From positions 1 through 64,000 of the forward strand of contig MU385797.1 of NCBI GenBank assembly GCA_022497155.1: a stretch of DNA of 64,000 bases. The letters run 5' to 3'. Of this stretch, positions 13,400-25,716 are shown piece by piece. The first letter of the stretch is position 1. Every line of letters starts with the position of its first letter. The notes beneath the pieces are model-generated. The model was not told the DNA's origin. It saw only the letters and a program-made list of their open reading frames with translations, and ran no database searches. The translations under genes were made by a program, and so were the position numbers. Source of the stretch: Whalleya microplaca. Lineage: Eukaryota; Ascomycota; Sordariomycetes; Xylariales; Xylariaceae.

Positions 13400-16300
13400 A
13401 TAATTACTTTTATTATTTGTATTTTAATCGGTTTTAATTAGTTCTGGCGGCGGTTTTTATTTTTTAAATAGGTTTAATTTTTGTCGATTCCTGAGATATG
13501 TAACCGAAATAACTAGATATATATTATAAGTATCGGGAATGTTAAGACGATACGCGAGCTTTCTGACACGCTTTAAAACTTTCTATAGTTTTGCTTTTTG
13601 CTGGGAATATTTTTTAAATGGCTTTTTTAGTAAGTGATATCTATTATGGAGTTTTAAGAAAACCTTATTTCCGATATCGAATTTAATTATACGATATTTC
13701 TAGTTATATATTCGCTTAATTTTTGCTGCAGCGAAATCTATAGCTAATTTAGCGTTTTGCTGTAAGTATTATCGCAAAGCTTTTACGTTATCAAAAGTTG
13801 TATCAATTTTTGCGTTAATTACGATATTACGCGGGCCGGGTAGTTTAAAGCCGAATAATTGTTTATAAAGTATCGATCGAATTGCTTTTAAATAAGCGTT
13901 ATTTAGATTTTATTACAGAGATAGAAGTAACTTAAGCTAACTGCTTTCCGGATATGTGAAGCAGTAGTATTTAATACCGATTTTAACTGTTTGTATTTTT
14001 CGTTTAGAAAATCTGTTTTTCTGTAGGTAATAAGCTGTGGTTATAAGTAATTTTGTCCCTAGGGCCTTTTAGATTCCTTTCTAAAGATCGGATGTAAATT
14101 TCCTATCTCGGTCCGATATAATTTCTTTAGGAATCCCTTAATCGGACAAAAGTAGTTATTGTATTAGGATATTAGCCTAGTTTTTAGCTGTATATTTAAT
14201 ATTGCTTAATATTAATATAGTTTTTTTCGAAATTACGTAAGAAATTAGCATAATATAATCGAAATAATTTTTATCGCGTTTTTATAATTTTTATAGTAAA
14301 TTATCGGCTTTTACTTTAAGAAATCCTATAATAAAATCGATTGTAATTATCCGCATTAGTAATAAATTTTTAAAGCGAATTAGCTGGTAATTCCCTGGTG
14401 GCTTTTTGCGATCGGTTTAGTAAAGTTTATATTTCGGGCAGTGCTAAATATATTTTTTAATAAGGTATATTTTTTGCGCAATTATAAATCCTTTTAGATT
14501 TTATAATATACGTTTTTCCCTAAAGTAATATTTATTGTTATAGGCTATAGCCAAAATCCCTTTAACTAGTACGTATAAAATATATAATCGACGATTTCCC
14601 GCTCGATTAATATTATATAATAGTTTATTATTAATATCGAAAAGATAGCCTGCCTTATTCCCTTTCCGGATATCGGCGATAATTCGGGAATACTTTATGT
14701 CCTTATTATAAGCGTCGCGGAATTTCTTTCTAGTTTTAAGATCTATAACTATTTCGGTAATTTCTATTATATTCTAGATTTTATTAAAAATTAATAATTC
14801 CTTTATCTGCTTAAGCTTTCTTTCGTTATCCTTTTTATTTTAAATAGTGCGTAATCTATTAAAAGCGTCAGGTATAAAGTTTAATTTTCCTGCCAAATAA
14901 TATATCTGGAAGCCATATTGCAACAAGTATATAAAAGAGTTAATAAGCTATCGGTTAGCTCGTTTTAATAAGGAAATATTAAGTATAGTTTAATTTATAA
15001 TCCTTTTTATAACTAAGTAATTTGTTAAAACTATAACGGGCTTATTAAATGATTGGATAGTTATACGGAGCTTTTTTATAGCTTAAATTAAACAAGCTAT
15101 TTCTAATTCTAATAGGCCGTATTTTATTTTTGCGTTAGATAAATAATAGTTAAGGTATATAATTAGTATAATTTACGTTAACGGTATAAGCGTATTAAGA
15201 CGCTACTTGTATCCGTTTTTTAGCTAAAACATTATAATTTTAAATCCTCGCTTAATTAATTTATCTACCTAAAAAAAAAGGGGCTTATTTAGGTCGTAAT
15301 AATAAATTGCCGTTTCCCTATAAATGAAATCCTATATAGCTTTAAAGAATTTAAACTCCGCTTTAGTTAGTTTATAAAATGTCGATTTATAGTACGCCTG
15401 TTTTTTGTTAGGATTATTATTATTTACTTTCCTTATTTTGCATTTTTTTGTTAATAATACAGTTTTTTATTTTTATAAAAGGTCGGCTAACTATATAAAA
15501 TATAGGAGGAAAAGCTTTAAAAATCTACTAGCCTTAAAATATTGCTTAAAAGCTTTTAACTGTCGGGGAAATGCGATATTCCGGAAGGCTGCCAGTTATT
15601 CCGTTATGGTAACTATGCCAAAGGCGTCCACCCTAAATCCGAATAGTTTCATAAAAGGGTATTTAATAAATAACTTCTTTAGGGATATTAAAACTCCTTT
15701 CTGGATAAAAAATTAAAAAATGCGGTTTAAATAAGCTAGATAGCTCTCGGCGTTATTAAAGAAAATAATAATATCGTTTATAAATGCTCGGCAAAAGCTT
15801 AAGTATAGGCGTAATAGCTTGTTTATATACCTTTAAATATACGCCGGGAAGTTTCGAAATTTTATTAAAGCTACTATAAATCGTTTAAAATTTTTATAGC
15901 TAATTATAATAAACCTATCCTAAAAATTCTTATAGACCTTAAACTAATAAAAAAACAATATAGCGTTAATAATTATAATATAGTATTTTTCTCGCAAAAA
16001 TGTAATTATATTAGATTATAAGGGTAGGAGATAATTATCTGGTACCGCTAGTTTATTTAATCTATATAAATCGATAACCATTCTTTTTTTTAATATCCCT
16101 TTTAATATACGTTACATTACAAAAAGTAGATACGCGAAAAGGGTAAGATCTTCTGCCTACTTTATCCGATCCTGGGCGTATAATTTATTATATATATTAT
16201 TAACTACCTTTTAGTTTTTTTAAAAAAGGGGGTATTTATATACGTTCAGTCGTTAATTCTATTATCCTTTTATTAATAAAATCTTTATTTGTTAATTTTC

Positions 16301-17600
16301 GGGAATATTAATTATTTTTTAGTTAGTTTATAATTTCGGGTATTTATTAATAAGATTATAAAGCTTATTTACGTACGTAGCGTTTTTTATATAAACATAT
16401 ACTTCTTTAGAAGTTAGTTTTTCCGGAAAATTAGGTAGCTTTTTAATACCCGATATAATATAGATATTAGGTATGCGAGATTTTTTAAAGTCGTTATTAT
16501 AAAGATTCTCTAATGGCAATAATTATATAATGCTATAAACCGTATCTAATAATAGGGTATTACTAACGAAAGCCTAAGTTTTAGCCGAAGGGTTCGGGTA
16601 TTTACGCCTTATTATCCCTGTTATATTAATAAGTGGATTTATGCGAGGGTTATCGGAAATTATAAATAATATATCGGGGTTTATATCAAACTTTATATTT
16701 AGTAGTATTACTATTAAAATACCTAATATTTTAATATATTTAAGATTTTATTATATAATATATATAGAAATGTTTAAAGTTATAATATAAGTAGGCACGC
16801 CATTTCTTAAAAATGGGTTTATAAAATCGCTTATAACTTATATATAATTTATAGTATTTAATTCGGGCGCTACAGTTATTATTGCTGTATTTACTACCGG
16901 GTTTAATATTAGGGAAGCATTTATTAGGGAGATAATAAATGCTATAAAACTTGCTGCTATTATTAAAGCTTTAAGCCCTTTTTTTTATATATTAACGAAA
17001 TATCTGCTGTTAATTATTTCCTTTATTAAATTTATTTTTGTATTTTTGGGAATAGTTATTTATTTATATAATTTATTCCGAGCTGCGACTACCTGTGGTA
17101 TTTTAGTATCGATAATTATATTTATAGCTATAATATGGTATAATATAAAAGAAAAGCTGCGATTATTCGGTAATAGTTTATAGTTTATTTAAATATATGC
17201 GGACTTTTCTAGTTAGAGCGTAACTTTTTTTATATTTATAACTTTTTTTTTATATAGCTAACTATATATAACACACTTAAAATTTACTGCAAATTTATTA
17301 AGTATATTAAATATAATTATTTAACCTTTATAGCTGATATTTATTTTATATAGGTTAAATATATTATTCCCGATTAAAATATTAGGTTAAAACTTATCGT
17401 TTATAACTTATTTTTTTTTTGTAAATTGTATAAGGGTTAATTAGCTTTTAGTGTCGTACCTTATAAGGTAAAATAAAAAGCGTGCCTATTCGAATAATTT
17501 AATTAGCTTTTTCCCGATTTTTTTTAATATTTTAAAAAACGGTATAATAAAGTATTTAAAAGTTTTTAAATATTTTCTCCTAATTATTATTTATTTTATT
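13400..17600 (-). pseudogene. Element B pol relic
   Basis: Minus-strand gypsy pol with approximate edges. The reverse-transcriptase box is at 15752-15787, and its first Asp reads Asn, as expected from G-to-A RIP. A 63-codon open stretch at 16328-16519 (minus) lies just upstream on the coding strand, where gypsy elements have the protease-to-RT linker. Many in-frame stops; not functional. Confidence 0.75.
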
Positions 17601-17649
17601 TTTAGGTTAATATATATTATTATAATTAGGCTATTTAATTATACTTATA

Positions 17650-19750
17650 TTTTAACGCGAAAATAAGTGTAATTAGATTTTAAATAAATATTGGGAGGGT
17701 TTATAGGGGGAGCTATTTTAATAATAAGTCTGTTATTTATTTTTTCCGCTAGTAATTTCCGCGCGATTTCCTTTTAAAGCAGTTTTAAAAAGTTTGGCAA
17801 TAACTGAATTTGTCCGGCTTTAGCGTTATCGTACGTTTTTAAATAACGAAATAGCTTATTCCGAGACGTAAGAATTTAATAATAATAACTATACGTTTAT
17901 CGGACCGGATCTAATAGGGATAGCGTCTAAATGACTTTTTTAGCCTTATTTAATAAATATATTTTTGCGTATTTTTTAAGAAATTATAGCGTATTAAATA
18001 TTATATTATAATATCTGTAAGTTTTTAACGTATTAAACACTAAAAAAGCTCGTTCGTAGTTTAATATTATATCTAATTCGCTATTTTTTTTTAACGACGC
18101 GCTTGATTTTTTTATATTTATATTGTTAGTAAAATATATTTTATCGCGTCCCTAATTACGGTTATAACGATTATTTCCTCGATTAATATTGCGGAATCGA
18201 TTGTCGTATCGATCGGAATTTCGGTAATTAGGTTTATATATATCGAGATATCTTTTAAGCGCTTTATTATTATAGCGTTTATTGCCGTATATATTATCTC
18301 GATAATTATCGCGCGTATTATTGTCGCGTTTATTACGGTTATTTTAATCGCGATTACCTTAATTGCGGTTGTCTCGATTGCGATTATCTTAATCGCGGTT
18401 GTTTTGATTGCGGTTATTTCGGTCCTAACGCTCCTGAATATCCGATCGGTATCTATTATCGGTATGTCGGGTATTGTTATCCCGATAACGCCACTTTTTT
18501 TCGCGAATACGGTTGCGTTACCGATTCTCTAATTAATAACAATTGCGATTACTATTTTATTATAAGGTTTTAAGGTAATTTTATTAGGGATAATTATTTA
18601 ATATTAGTAAGAATAATATATATAATTTAATAATATATAAATAAATAATAGCGGCTAAACTAATTAGTAATAGCTTAAACTTTTTTACTACTTATATATA
18701 TATAATAAAAGTTTTATTTTTTCGTAATACGCGAAAAAACTCTTTAATATCGAAAGATATTTATAACTATATTTATATCATTATTTTATATTAATTATAA
18801 TTATCTTTAATTAGTATACCTATAGTTTATATATACCGTAATTTCTTTTAAATATACTATATTAATATAGATTTATTTTATATAATATTTTTAAAAATTA
18901 AGCTGGAGTTTATAAAACGTTCCGTAACAATTACGGATTTAAATATAAATCTTTCCGTTAGAGTTTTAATTATAGTTTTTAATTCTAACGTACGCAAATT
19001 TTTATGTCGCTATTATATTAGCTTATTATTCCACTATAAAATCGCTACTTTATTTAATAATATTTGCTATAAAGATTATATTTATTTCTTGTTATTTTAC
19101 TTTACGTTATCGTCTTTTAGAAATATATTAATCCGTTTTTAAAAATTAAAAACGTCAGTAAATATAAGAGTATAATTATTAATTACTACTTCGATATTAT
19201 TCGGGTTATTATAATACGGATTAAATTGCCTAATATTTTTTTGCTTAAGCTTAAAAAAGTTATACCCAAATCCTTATATCTGATTACTTAAATTTTTAGG
19301 TAGGGTAAGGCTATTAAATTGCCCTTGTCTCGAGCTTAAACCTATATTTAGGCTTGGATTTATACCTAAACCGAAAAAACCAGATAATATATATGCCCGT
19401 TAATTTAAAGCTATATTTAGTAGTATTCTCGACGGGATTTTTTTTTATATATATTAGAAATTAATAAAGCTATCTAGCTTAAATATTATCGAAATAATTT
19501 TATCGACGCTGCTTTCGATATTGGCTAGGTATTTATTGATTTTTGTAAATTATTAATTATTATTAGTAAGTTTTATATCTAAAAATTTAATTGTTTCGGT
19601 ATTATTGCCGAATTTTTTTGGTTGCGTTAGCTAAAAAGGCGCGTTAAGGATATATAAATCCCTGGGTTAATCGGGTGGCTTATTTTTTTCGTCGTTAAGG
19701 TTGGGTATATTTTGCAGCTGTTCTGATATCGATATATTAGCGCTAATATA
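17650..19750 (-). pseudogene. Element B gag relic
   Basis: The region between the pol relic and the promoter-side LTR, on the minus strand. Its clearest part is an Arg/Asn/Asp-rich pentapeptide array (18335-18424), typical of a basic nucleic-acid-binding tail of Gag. No intact reading frame. The remaining 0.6 kb up to the LTR is leader. Confidence 0.55.
18335..18424 (-). repeat. Six tandem 15-bp units in element B gag
   Basis: Six consecutive 15-bp units (starts 18335, 18350, 18365, 18380, 18395, 18410) of the form GCGRTTRYYTYRATY. On the minus strand each gives five residues of the type (D/N)(Q/R)(D/N/G)NR; where Q is now TAA, RIP explains the stop. It is a coding tandem repeat in the basic part of Gag. 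Confidence 0.8.
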
Positions 19751-20346
19751 ACGATTGCGTAACTATATTATTACAAATTTATATTAGAAATAGTACATTT
19801 TATATAACTAAATATAAATAAAAGAAACGAAATAAAAGAGGCGTAAATAAATTAGCGGTAAAAGCTATATAAAAGTTCCTGCGTATTTAAATTCGGCAGG
19901 TTTTTTTAGATAGTAAGACTATTATACGTACCTAAGTTCGGTATAGTTTAAGTTCTTTTAACGTTTGCGTATAAAAAGCTATATACTTAAGTTTTATAAC
20001 TGCCTATATTAAAATCCGGGGTATAAATATAACTTAGGTTTTAGTTTTACCTAAATTCGGACTTACTGTTTAACGTTATAAATAAAGGTAATAAATTTGC
20101 CTAAAAGCTTATATACGCCTATAGTCGGCATATTAATATAAATAAGAAAAAAGTAATAAAAAAATAGCGAAAGGTTATATAAATTGTCTACCTAAGTTCG
20201 ATAATTCTGACGCGTTTTTGCCGTTATTTACCCAAGTTCGACAACGAAAATTTTCTTACAGAAATTAAATAAATAACTCCGCAAGTAATGGTTAGTTTTA
20301 GTTTAGTTTAGTTTCTATAATAAAAAGCAGAGCAGGTACTACTATT

Positions 20347-20531
20347 TAATACAAAAAATTAAAGGTATATAAAAATAATATAAATAGATAAAAATAATAA
20401 TAGAAGGAAAAACCCTTACAGCTATAACCGAAAGCTGCAGCTTTTAATATAGGTGCGTACTTTATTTAATCTATTTATCTATCTTATCTACAAGTGGGGT
20501 TACCAAGTGACCCCGCTGCTATAACGTATCA
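20347..20531 (-). repeat. Element B right LTR (5' LTR of the minus-strand element)
   Basis: 185 bp. Its first base follows AGCAGGTACTACTATT. A near-identical AGCAAGTATTACTATT precedes the right LTR of element A, which again shows that A and B share a lineage. Confidence 0.92.
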
Positions 20532-21140
20532 CGGTACGTGCCGGGATAATTACTTTATAGGTAGCATAAATAAAGAAATACTAAGGTAAATAACCGAAAG
20601 CAAACCTAAAAGCCGAGCCGATTAATTAAAAAACGCGTTCGGGTTTTTTTACAGAAACTTAAGGCTTACACTTTAGTCATTATTTTATGAAAAGGTGCCG
20701 GGAGTAAAGCTAGCTATAATGCTAGCTCTCCCTAATTAAACAATATATAAATATATAAAAAAGTAAATACAATATAAGGTATATATAAATAACGGAACTT
20801 TATAAAATATACAAAAAAGCTTATAAGGTTAAATATAATAAAACCTTATAAAAATACGTATATATATATATATAAAAAAAAAAATTTTTAAGTCCGGGCA
20901 GGATTAAATATTTATATAGATAGAAAAAAAATTTTTCGGATAACTTATCTAAAGTAAAGTAAGCCTCATAATCTGCGCACTTACTAATCGAGTAATAGAT
21001 CTTATATAAAAAAAAAGGTATAAAAATAAATCGGCAACTGTTAAATTTATACAAAAAAAGTAATTATAGCGTAAAAATAAAAAAGAAATAATTATATATT
21101 TAAAGTAAACTTATAAAATACATGCTAGTTTAAGAAACCT

Positions 21141-21520
21141 TAGTATCGGTACTTTAGCCTTATAAAAAAAAAGACCCGGTTCCGGTATTACTTAAATATA
21201 CGCTAGAAATAACTTGCCTAGGGGCGCTTAATATATTAATAAAAGCCTCAAGCCTAAAAATGGCGCATTAAAACCTTATAAAAAAATTAGTGGCTAATTA
21301 GTTAGTTTAACTTTATAAATTAGTACGATTTAAACTTAAATATCCGTTTCGGATATTAGTCTTATAAAAAAAAAACTCCGAAACTTTAGCTCGCAAACGA
21401 TCCAGCCCTATTAGTTATTGCAATAAACTTTATAAAAAATATATATAACGGCGCGGTCCGGATTAAAATGTCGGTCGGAATATTAGCCTTATAAAAAAAA
21501 ATACGCCGATTTTAAATCCG
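21141..21520 (-). repeat. Diverged TTAGYCTTATAAAAAAAA repeats in element A leader
   Basis: At least three copies (near 21153, 21355 and 21486) of an A-rich motif preceded by TTAGYCTTAT, spaced 130-200 bp, lie in the leader just inside the right LTR of A. They look like degenerate tandem units of the untranslated leader. Confidence 0.45.
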
Positions 21521-21564
21521 ATAGTTATAATAACTGTAATAAAACAAAAGCAAGTATTACTATT

Positions 21565-21743
21565 TAATACAGAATATATAAAGTAAAGTAATATATTATA
21601 CGAAAAATAAAGATCTAACATTTAAATTACAGCGGAGCTATACCTTAAATACTTAAAATCTCTTATCTTTCTTATCTACCTTATCTTATTTAAGCTAAGC
21701 TAAGCTAGCCCTAAAGGATAAAAGCCCGTAAGGCCCCGTATCA
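21565..21743 (-). repeat. Element A right LTR (5' LTR of the minus-strand element)
   Basis: 179 bp, paired with 5689-5867. It is followed by the TTTTA duplication at 21744-21748. Confidence 0.9.
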
Positions 21744-21748
21744 TTTTA

Positions 21749-22684
21749 ATAATAATAACGTAAATTAAATTAATATAAACGAAGGACTAGAGAAAAAGTA
21801 CTATTTCCGTAACGAAAAAAATAACTTTACATAATATAGCTTTACTGATTAATATTTTTATTCTTTTCTGCCAGTATATTTTTTATACCTAATTAAAAAA
21901 GATATTTTAAAACTTAATATATAAATCTAAAAAATACGTTTAATATTTAATTATTTCGTAATTATTTTATAATTTTTATATATTTATAACTATTAAATAA
22001 TTTTTACTTTTTTAAAAAAGCCTTAAATTACTTTATATTAAAAAATTAAATAAGAGCGACTTTTTTTTTCGCTTATAAATAAATAAAATATAGTAAAAGT
22101 AATAACTAAGTTTATTATTTGCGAATTTTTCCGCTTTCGAAAATATATAAATTTATACTTTTAAAAAAATAACCGCGAGAACAATATTAATATTAAAAAT
22201 ATATAAAAAATTATTTAAGAAATAAATCGATTAATAATTATAAGTCGTTATAAAATTATTTTATAATTATTTTATTATTTTAATTTTTTTAAGGCATTAA
22301 ATATAAACTTTATTATATATAAAAAGCTAACTGGTATATTATTATCGATATTTTATATATAAAATTTTATTAATATAAAAACTATTTTAAGTAAATATTA
22401 AACGCTATTAATTTTATTATTGCTAATAAAAATCGGTTTAAAATATTATAAAATTAGCAGGTTATTTAAACGAAAAAAAAACTATATATATTTAAACCTA
22501 TTTATATTTTTTTATTTAAACTTTTTATATCGCTAAAAAAAACTTTTTTTATATTATTTATCCCACTTTATATTTTCCGATATTATAATTTAAAAACGAT
22601 AATTTTTATTACGCTATATAAAATAAAGAAATATCGGTATTATTTATAGCATTTAGGTATTTTATTTAAGTAAAATTAAAAATA
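21749..22684. other. RIP-degraded spacer between elements A and C
   Basis: AT-rich with no open frame, no recognisable motif and no terminal repeats that I can see. It is probably an older transposon relic. Confidence 0.5.
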
Positions 22685-22689
22685 ATATT

Positions 22690-22943
22690 TATCACGGCAC
22701 AGGCTTATAGGGTGCCCTATAACTCCCTAAAGGTCCCTGTAGCTATAATATACCCCACTACCCCTCGCACGTGACCTGCTGGACCACATGCTTAGTCAGA
22801 TAGCTTAGGTAATTAGGTAAGGAGGTTTTCTTAAGTCAGGCTATTATATAGTAATTAGCTGACCTTTTACTCCTTACTTTATAATTTTATAATAATATAT
22901 ACTTATTACTTAAATGCGCCACCTTTTTCCTTAAGCCGTCACA
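22690..22943 (+). repeat. Element C 5' LTR
   Basis: 254 bp, matching 24962-25215 over its whole length with mostly transition differences. Its GC-rich first half (CCCCACTACCCCTCGCACGT) is unusually well preserved for this block. Confidence 0.92.
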
Positions 22944-23024
22944 TAATTATAAGGTCTTTTAGCGCTAAATTTAGCTAATTCCATTTATTAGGCTATCGTA
23001 ATTAATTTAGTACTTTTAACGTCG

Positions 23025-23559
23025 ATTTATAACGCGTTATAGCGATTGTTATTTTTACCTTACTTATTAATTTATAACCAATTGCGGTAATAAGGTCTGA
23101 TTTATAACCAGTTGTAGCAAATACCTTACTTTTAACACCTTAGGCCTTTAGCGACACGTACGGACAATTAGTAACGTTACCTCTAAAATCGTTAGTTACC
23201 TTTACTAGTTGCCAGTTAGGTTAGCTACCCTTTTTTCTTTCCTATCGGACCTTATCCTATTAAATATATACAGTAGCATTTAGCTAATTAGCGCTAAATC
23301 ACGCCTGTTATCTTTGCCGACCTCGTTTTTTAAATACTTTTCTCGTTTTTGTTTAATTTATATTATAATATAGCGGACTCAAACTTACCCGTTATCACCT
23401 GTTAATTTATAATTTGTTACGGCAGCACAATTAATTTTTTTTAGCTTAATTTATAATTCGTTACGGCAAATTACCTATCTTCCTTAACTTAATTTATAAC
23501 TAGTTATAGCAAGTTACCCTTTATTTATTTATATACTAATTTATAACTAATTACGGCAG
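23025..23559 (+). repeat. Seven copies of a 21-bp motif in element C leader
   Basis: Copies of ATTTATAAYYMRTTRYRGYRR start at 23025, 23070, 23100, 23405, 23449, 23492 and 23539. Within the two groups the spacing is 30-47 bp. They lie between the 5' LTR and the gag frame. The differences are mostly C/T and G/A, so the copies were probably more alike before RIP. Function unknown; a leader packaging or regulatory array is one possibility. Confidence 0.75.
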
Positions 23560-23589
23560 TATATTAACAATAGTTTCTATCGGCGGCGG

Positions 23590-24610
23590 TAAGATTTACG
23601 CCGCTATTTAAATAGCTATAGCTACCTTACGTATTAAACTTATATCTAAATTTAATACCTATATTAAATCCTTAAAAGGTAATTACGAAAGTTACGTTTA
23701 GCAGCTTTAGGTCGATAAATTTTCTATCGAAATTAAGCTTGCCGTCATTAAAACTACTTATAATACCTTCCTAATTAAGCAGCTACGCCCTCGACTTATT
23801 TTCCCAAATTTTCCTACCTTATTTAGCCCGTCAGATTTTAATATATGGATATTATAGCTATTAAGCAAATTAAGCATTAATAACGATACCTTCGGCTTAC
23901 CGGAAGTAAAATTCCATTATATATATACTCGATTTAAACTTAAAATATAGTATTTTATTAACCCCGTTTTTTATTAAACATAAGAAATAAAGGTCTAAAA
24001 CTATTAGTAGATTTTAAATACCTTAAACCGACTATATAAGGATCCGAATAAGGCCGATTAAGCCGCCGAATGCCTTTACGGTTTTAAGTAGGGTTAAAAC
24101 GAGTCTATTTATACCTTTTTAGCAAACTGGGAGCGCTAGATATACAAATTAGGTGCCGTTACTTTATCTAATGTACTTAAAATCTAAGGCCTCCGCTATA
24201 ACGTAAACAATCGACTAAAAGATAAGCTAAATAAAATAAATTAGTTTTAAGGACTGCCGGAAAACTACAATAAATTTATCTTTTTATTTTACCGATTATT
24301 AAGATATTATATCTATAAGACTGGAGAAAATATATCGTCAGTTTTTTATTACTCGAATGTAATAAACACGTCTGTTAATATAATTTACGTTAACTATTTA
24401 ATAATTTATAGCAAATCCGAAGATACCTTTAAAAATAGTAAATAGCTACCTAAAATTACGTTACTTTAGACAGCTGTAAATTAGCAGGCTTTTTTTGCCT
24501 TAAAAACTAAGCAGTAGCGTCGTTAAAAGTAGTATATCTATATACGTTATAATAATAGAGATTACGAAATTTCGAAATGCCTTTTATTACTAGCGGAATC
24601 GAACCTTCGG
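23590..24610 (+). pseudogene. Element C gag relic with zinc knuckle
   Basis: The plus-strand frame shows gag-like text, with phrases such as LRPRLIFPNFPTLF and SDFNIWIL and stops only at TAA/TAG/TGA codons that RIP would create from Gln, Arg or Trp. At 24539-24580 the frame reads YIRYNNRDYEISKC. Reversing G-to-A and C-to-T changes at the three Tyr codons gives the spacing of a CX2CX4HX4C nucleocapsid zinc knuckle. Start and end are approximate. Not functional now. Confidence 0.7.
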
Positions 24611-24961
24611 AAACTCTTCGCCGATAAAAATAGTAGTTACGAGAATTAAGCAGGTAATTAAGGGGGTAGTTAGTTATAGCAGCAAGTATATAGCTTATAA
24701 CAGTTGATATTAAATAGTTATAAAGGAATATAATAGATTGATAAAATTCTTTTAAAAAACTCGATTTTTAAAATTTTAACAAGTTTACTCGGTACTAATA
24801 TTAGACCCTATATAATTTATATAAGTGGAGATATAAGGGTTAAAAAAAGTTAAAAAATCACTTTTTAGGGACAGTAGTAATTAGGTTAATCCCTATATAT
24901 ACTAGGTGCGCTATAAACTAACTGTTGTTAGCTATTATATACAGTAAATTTAGGGAGGTAA

Positions 24962-25215
24962 TATTACGGCACAGGCTTATAGGGTGCCCTATAGCTCCTT
25001 AAAGGTCCTTATAGCTACAGTATACCCCACTACCTCTCGCACGTAACCTGTTAGACCACATACTTAATCAAATAGCTTAGGTAATCAGGTAAAGAGGTTT
25101 TCTCAGGTCAGGCTGTCACATAGCAATTAACTAACCTTTTACTCCTCACCTTATAATTTTACAGTAATACACACCTATTACTCAAATGCGCCACCTCCTT
25201 CCTTAAGCCGTCACA
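24962..25215 (+). repeat. Element C 3' LTR
   Basis: 254 bp. Its outer edge abuts the ATATT duplication at 25216-25220. Confidence 0.92.
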
Positions 25216-25220
25216 ATATT

Positions 25221-25711
25221 TATTTTTAATAATCTCGTTTATCGAAACTAGCTAAAATTAAACCTATTATAATTTTAAGGTACGTTATTAATAAAATAAT
25301 TATAAAATAATCTAATATATTATAACATTTATATTAATAAAACACGTTTATATCTTAATTTTTATAGTAGCTTTTTTCCTAAAATTACCGGATATAAAGC
25401 TATTATTCGAACTAAACTAAAGAAATTTTTAAATATAAATTAAATACCCGATATTTGTTTTTTTTATTACGTACCGTATTAATTTCTTTAATTCCCGTTT
25501 TTATAAAAAACTATTTAGTTTAATTTAAAAAATATTATAAAAAATTATAAAATAGTTTTATAATAATATTGAAAAATTATCAAATTATTATTTCTTATTA
25601 TCCGGATATATAAGTAATTAGTTTAATAAAAATATTAAGACTATTATTTATAAACTAATTTATTATATTAAGGAATTATTAAATAAGGCGTTTTTTAAAA
25701 GATTAATATTT
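25221..25711. other. RIP-degraded spacer
   Basis: AT-rich, no open frame or motif. It probably belongs to the same old relic as 25924-26260, since the solo LTR at 25717 inserted between them. Confidence 0.5.
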
Positions 25712-25716
25712 TTTAT

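Larger units (their letters stand above)
12881..20531 (-). mobile_element. Element B: RIP-inactivated Ty3/gypsy retrotransposon nested in element A
   Basis: Both LTRs are 185 bp (12881-13065 and 20347-20531), starting TGATAC/TAATAC and ending GTGTTA/GTATCA. The 5-bp duplication CGGTA lies at 12876-12880 and 20532-20536. Total length is 7651 bp. Coding is on the minus strand: the reverse-transcriptase box reads AFINDIIIFFNN at 15787-15752, preceded by a gypsy-typical RYIN(K)LLR(L)YL stretch. B is younger than A because it splits A's interior. All frames carry RIP stops. Confidence 0.92.
5689..21743 (-). mobile_element. Element A: RIP-inactivated Ty3/gypsy LTR retrotransposon, interrupted by element B
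   Basis: Both LTRs are 179 bp (5689-5867 and 21565-21743), start TAATAY (from TGATAC) and end GTATCA. They are flanked by a 5-bp duplication TTTTA at 5684-5688 and 21744-21748. The coding strand is minus, because the reverse-transcriptase core reads AFINNIIIYSD at 8696-8664, a RIP-altered form of the gypsy YxDD box (D to N). The promoter-side LTR is therefore the right one. Element B sits in the gag/leader part. Without B and one copy of its target duplication the element is about 8.4 kb, a normal full gypsy length. No frame is intact. Confidence 0.9.
22690..25215 (+). mobile_element. Element C: compact LTR element with gag only
   Basis: Two 254-bp LTRs (22690-22943 and 24962-25215), starting TATCACGG/TATTACGG (from TGTCACGG) and ending CCGTCACA, with a 5-bp duplication ATATT at 22685-22689 and 25216-25220. 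The interior is only about 2.0 kb. It carries a plus-strand gag-like frame ending in a RIP-altered CX2CX4HX4C zinc knuckle, and I see no reverse-transcriptase or integrase motif. It resembles terminal-repeat elements with a gag domain (TR-GAG), which rely on pol supplied by other elements. That comparison is from general knowledge, not from a search. Confidence 0.85.

Noticed and set aside
15405..15716. 103-codon open stretch on the plus strand
   Set aside because: It is antisense to the reverse-transcriptase region of element B, whose coding strand is minus; no protein features of its own.
20821..21054. 77-codon minus-strand open stretch
   Set aside because: Lys/Tyr/Phe/Ile-rich translation of AT-rich leader sequence of element A; composition alone explains it.
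23025..23559. Spaced repeats as a CRISPR array
   Set aside because: The repeats are degenerate and irregularly spaced, and lie in the leader of a fungal LTR element; eukaryotic context.
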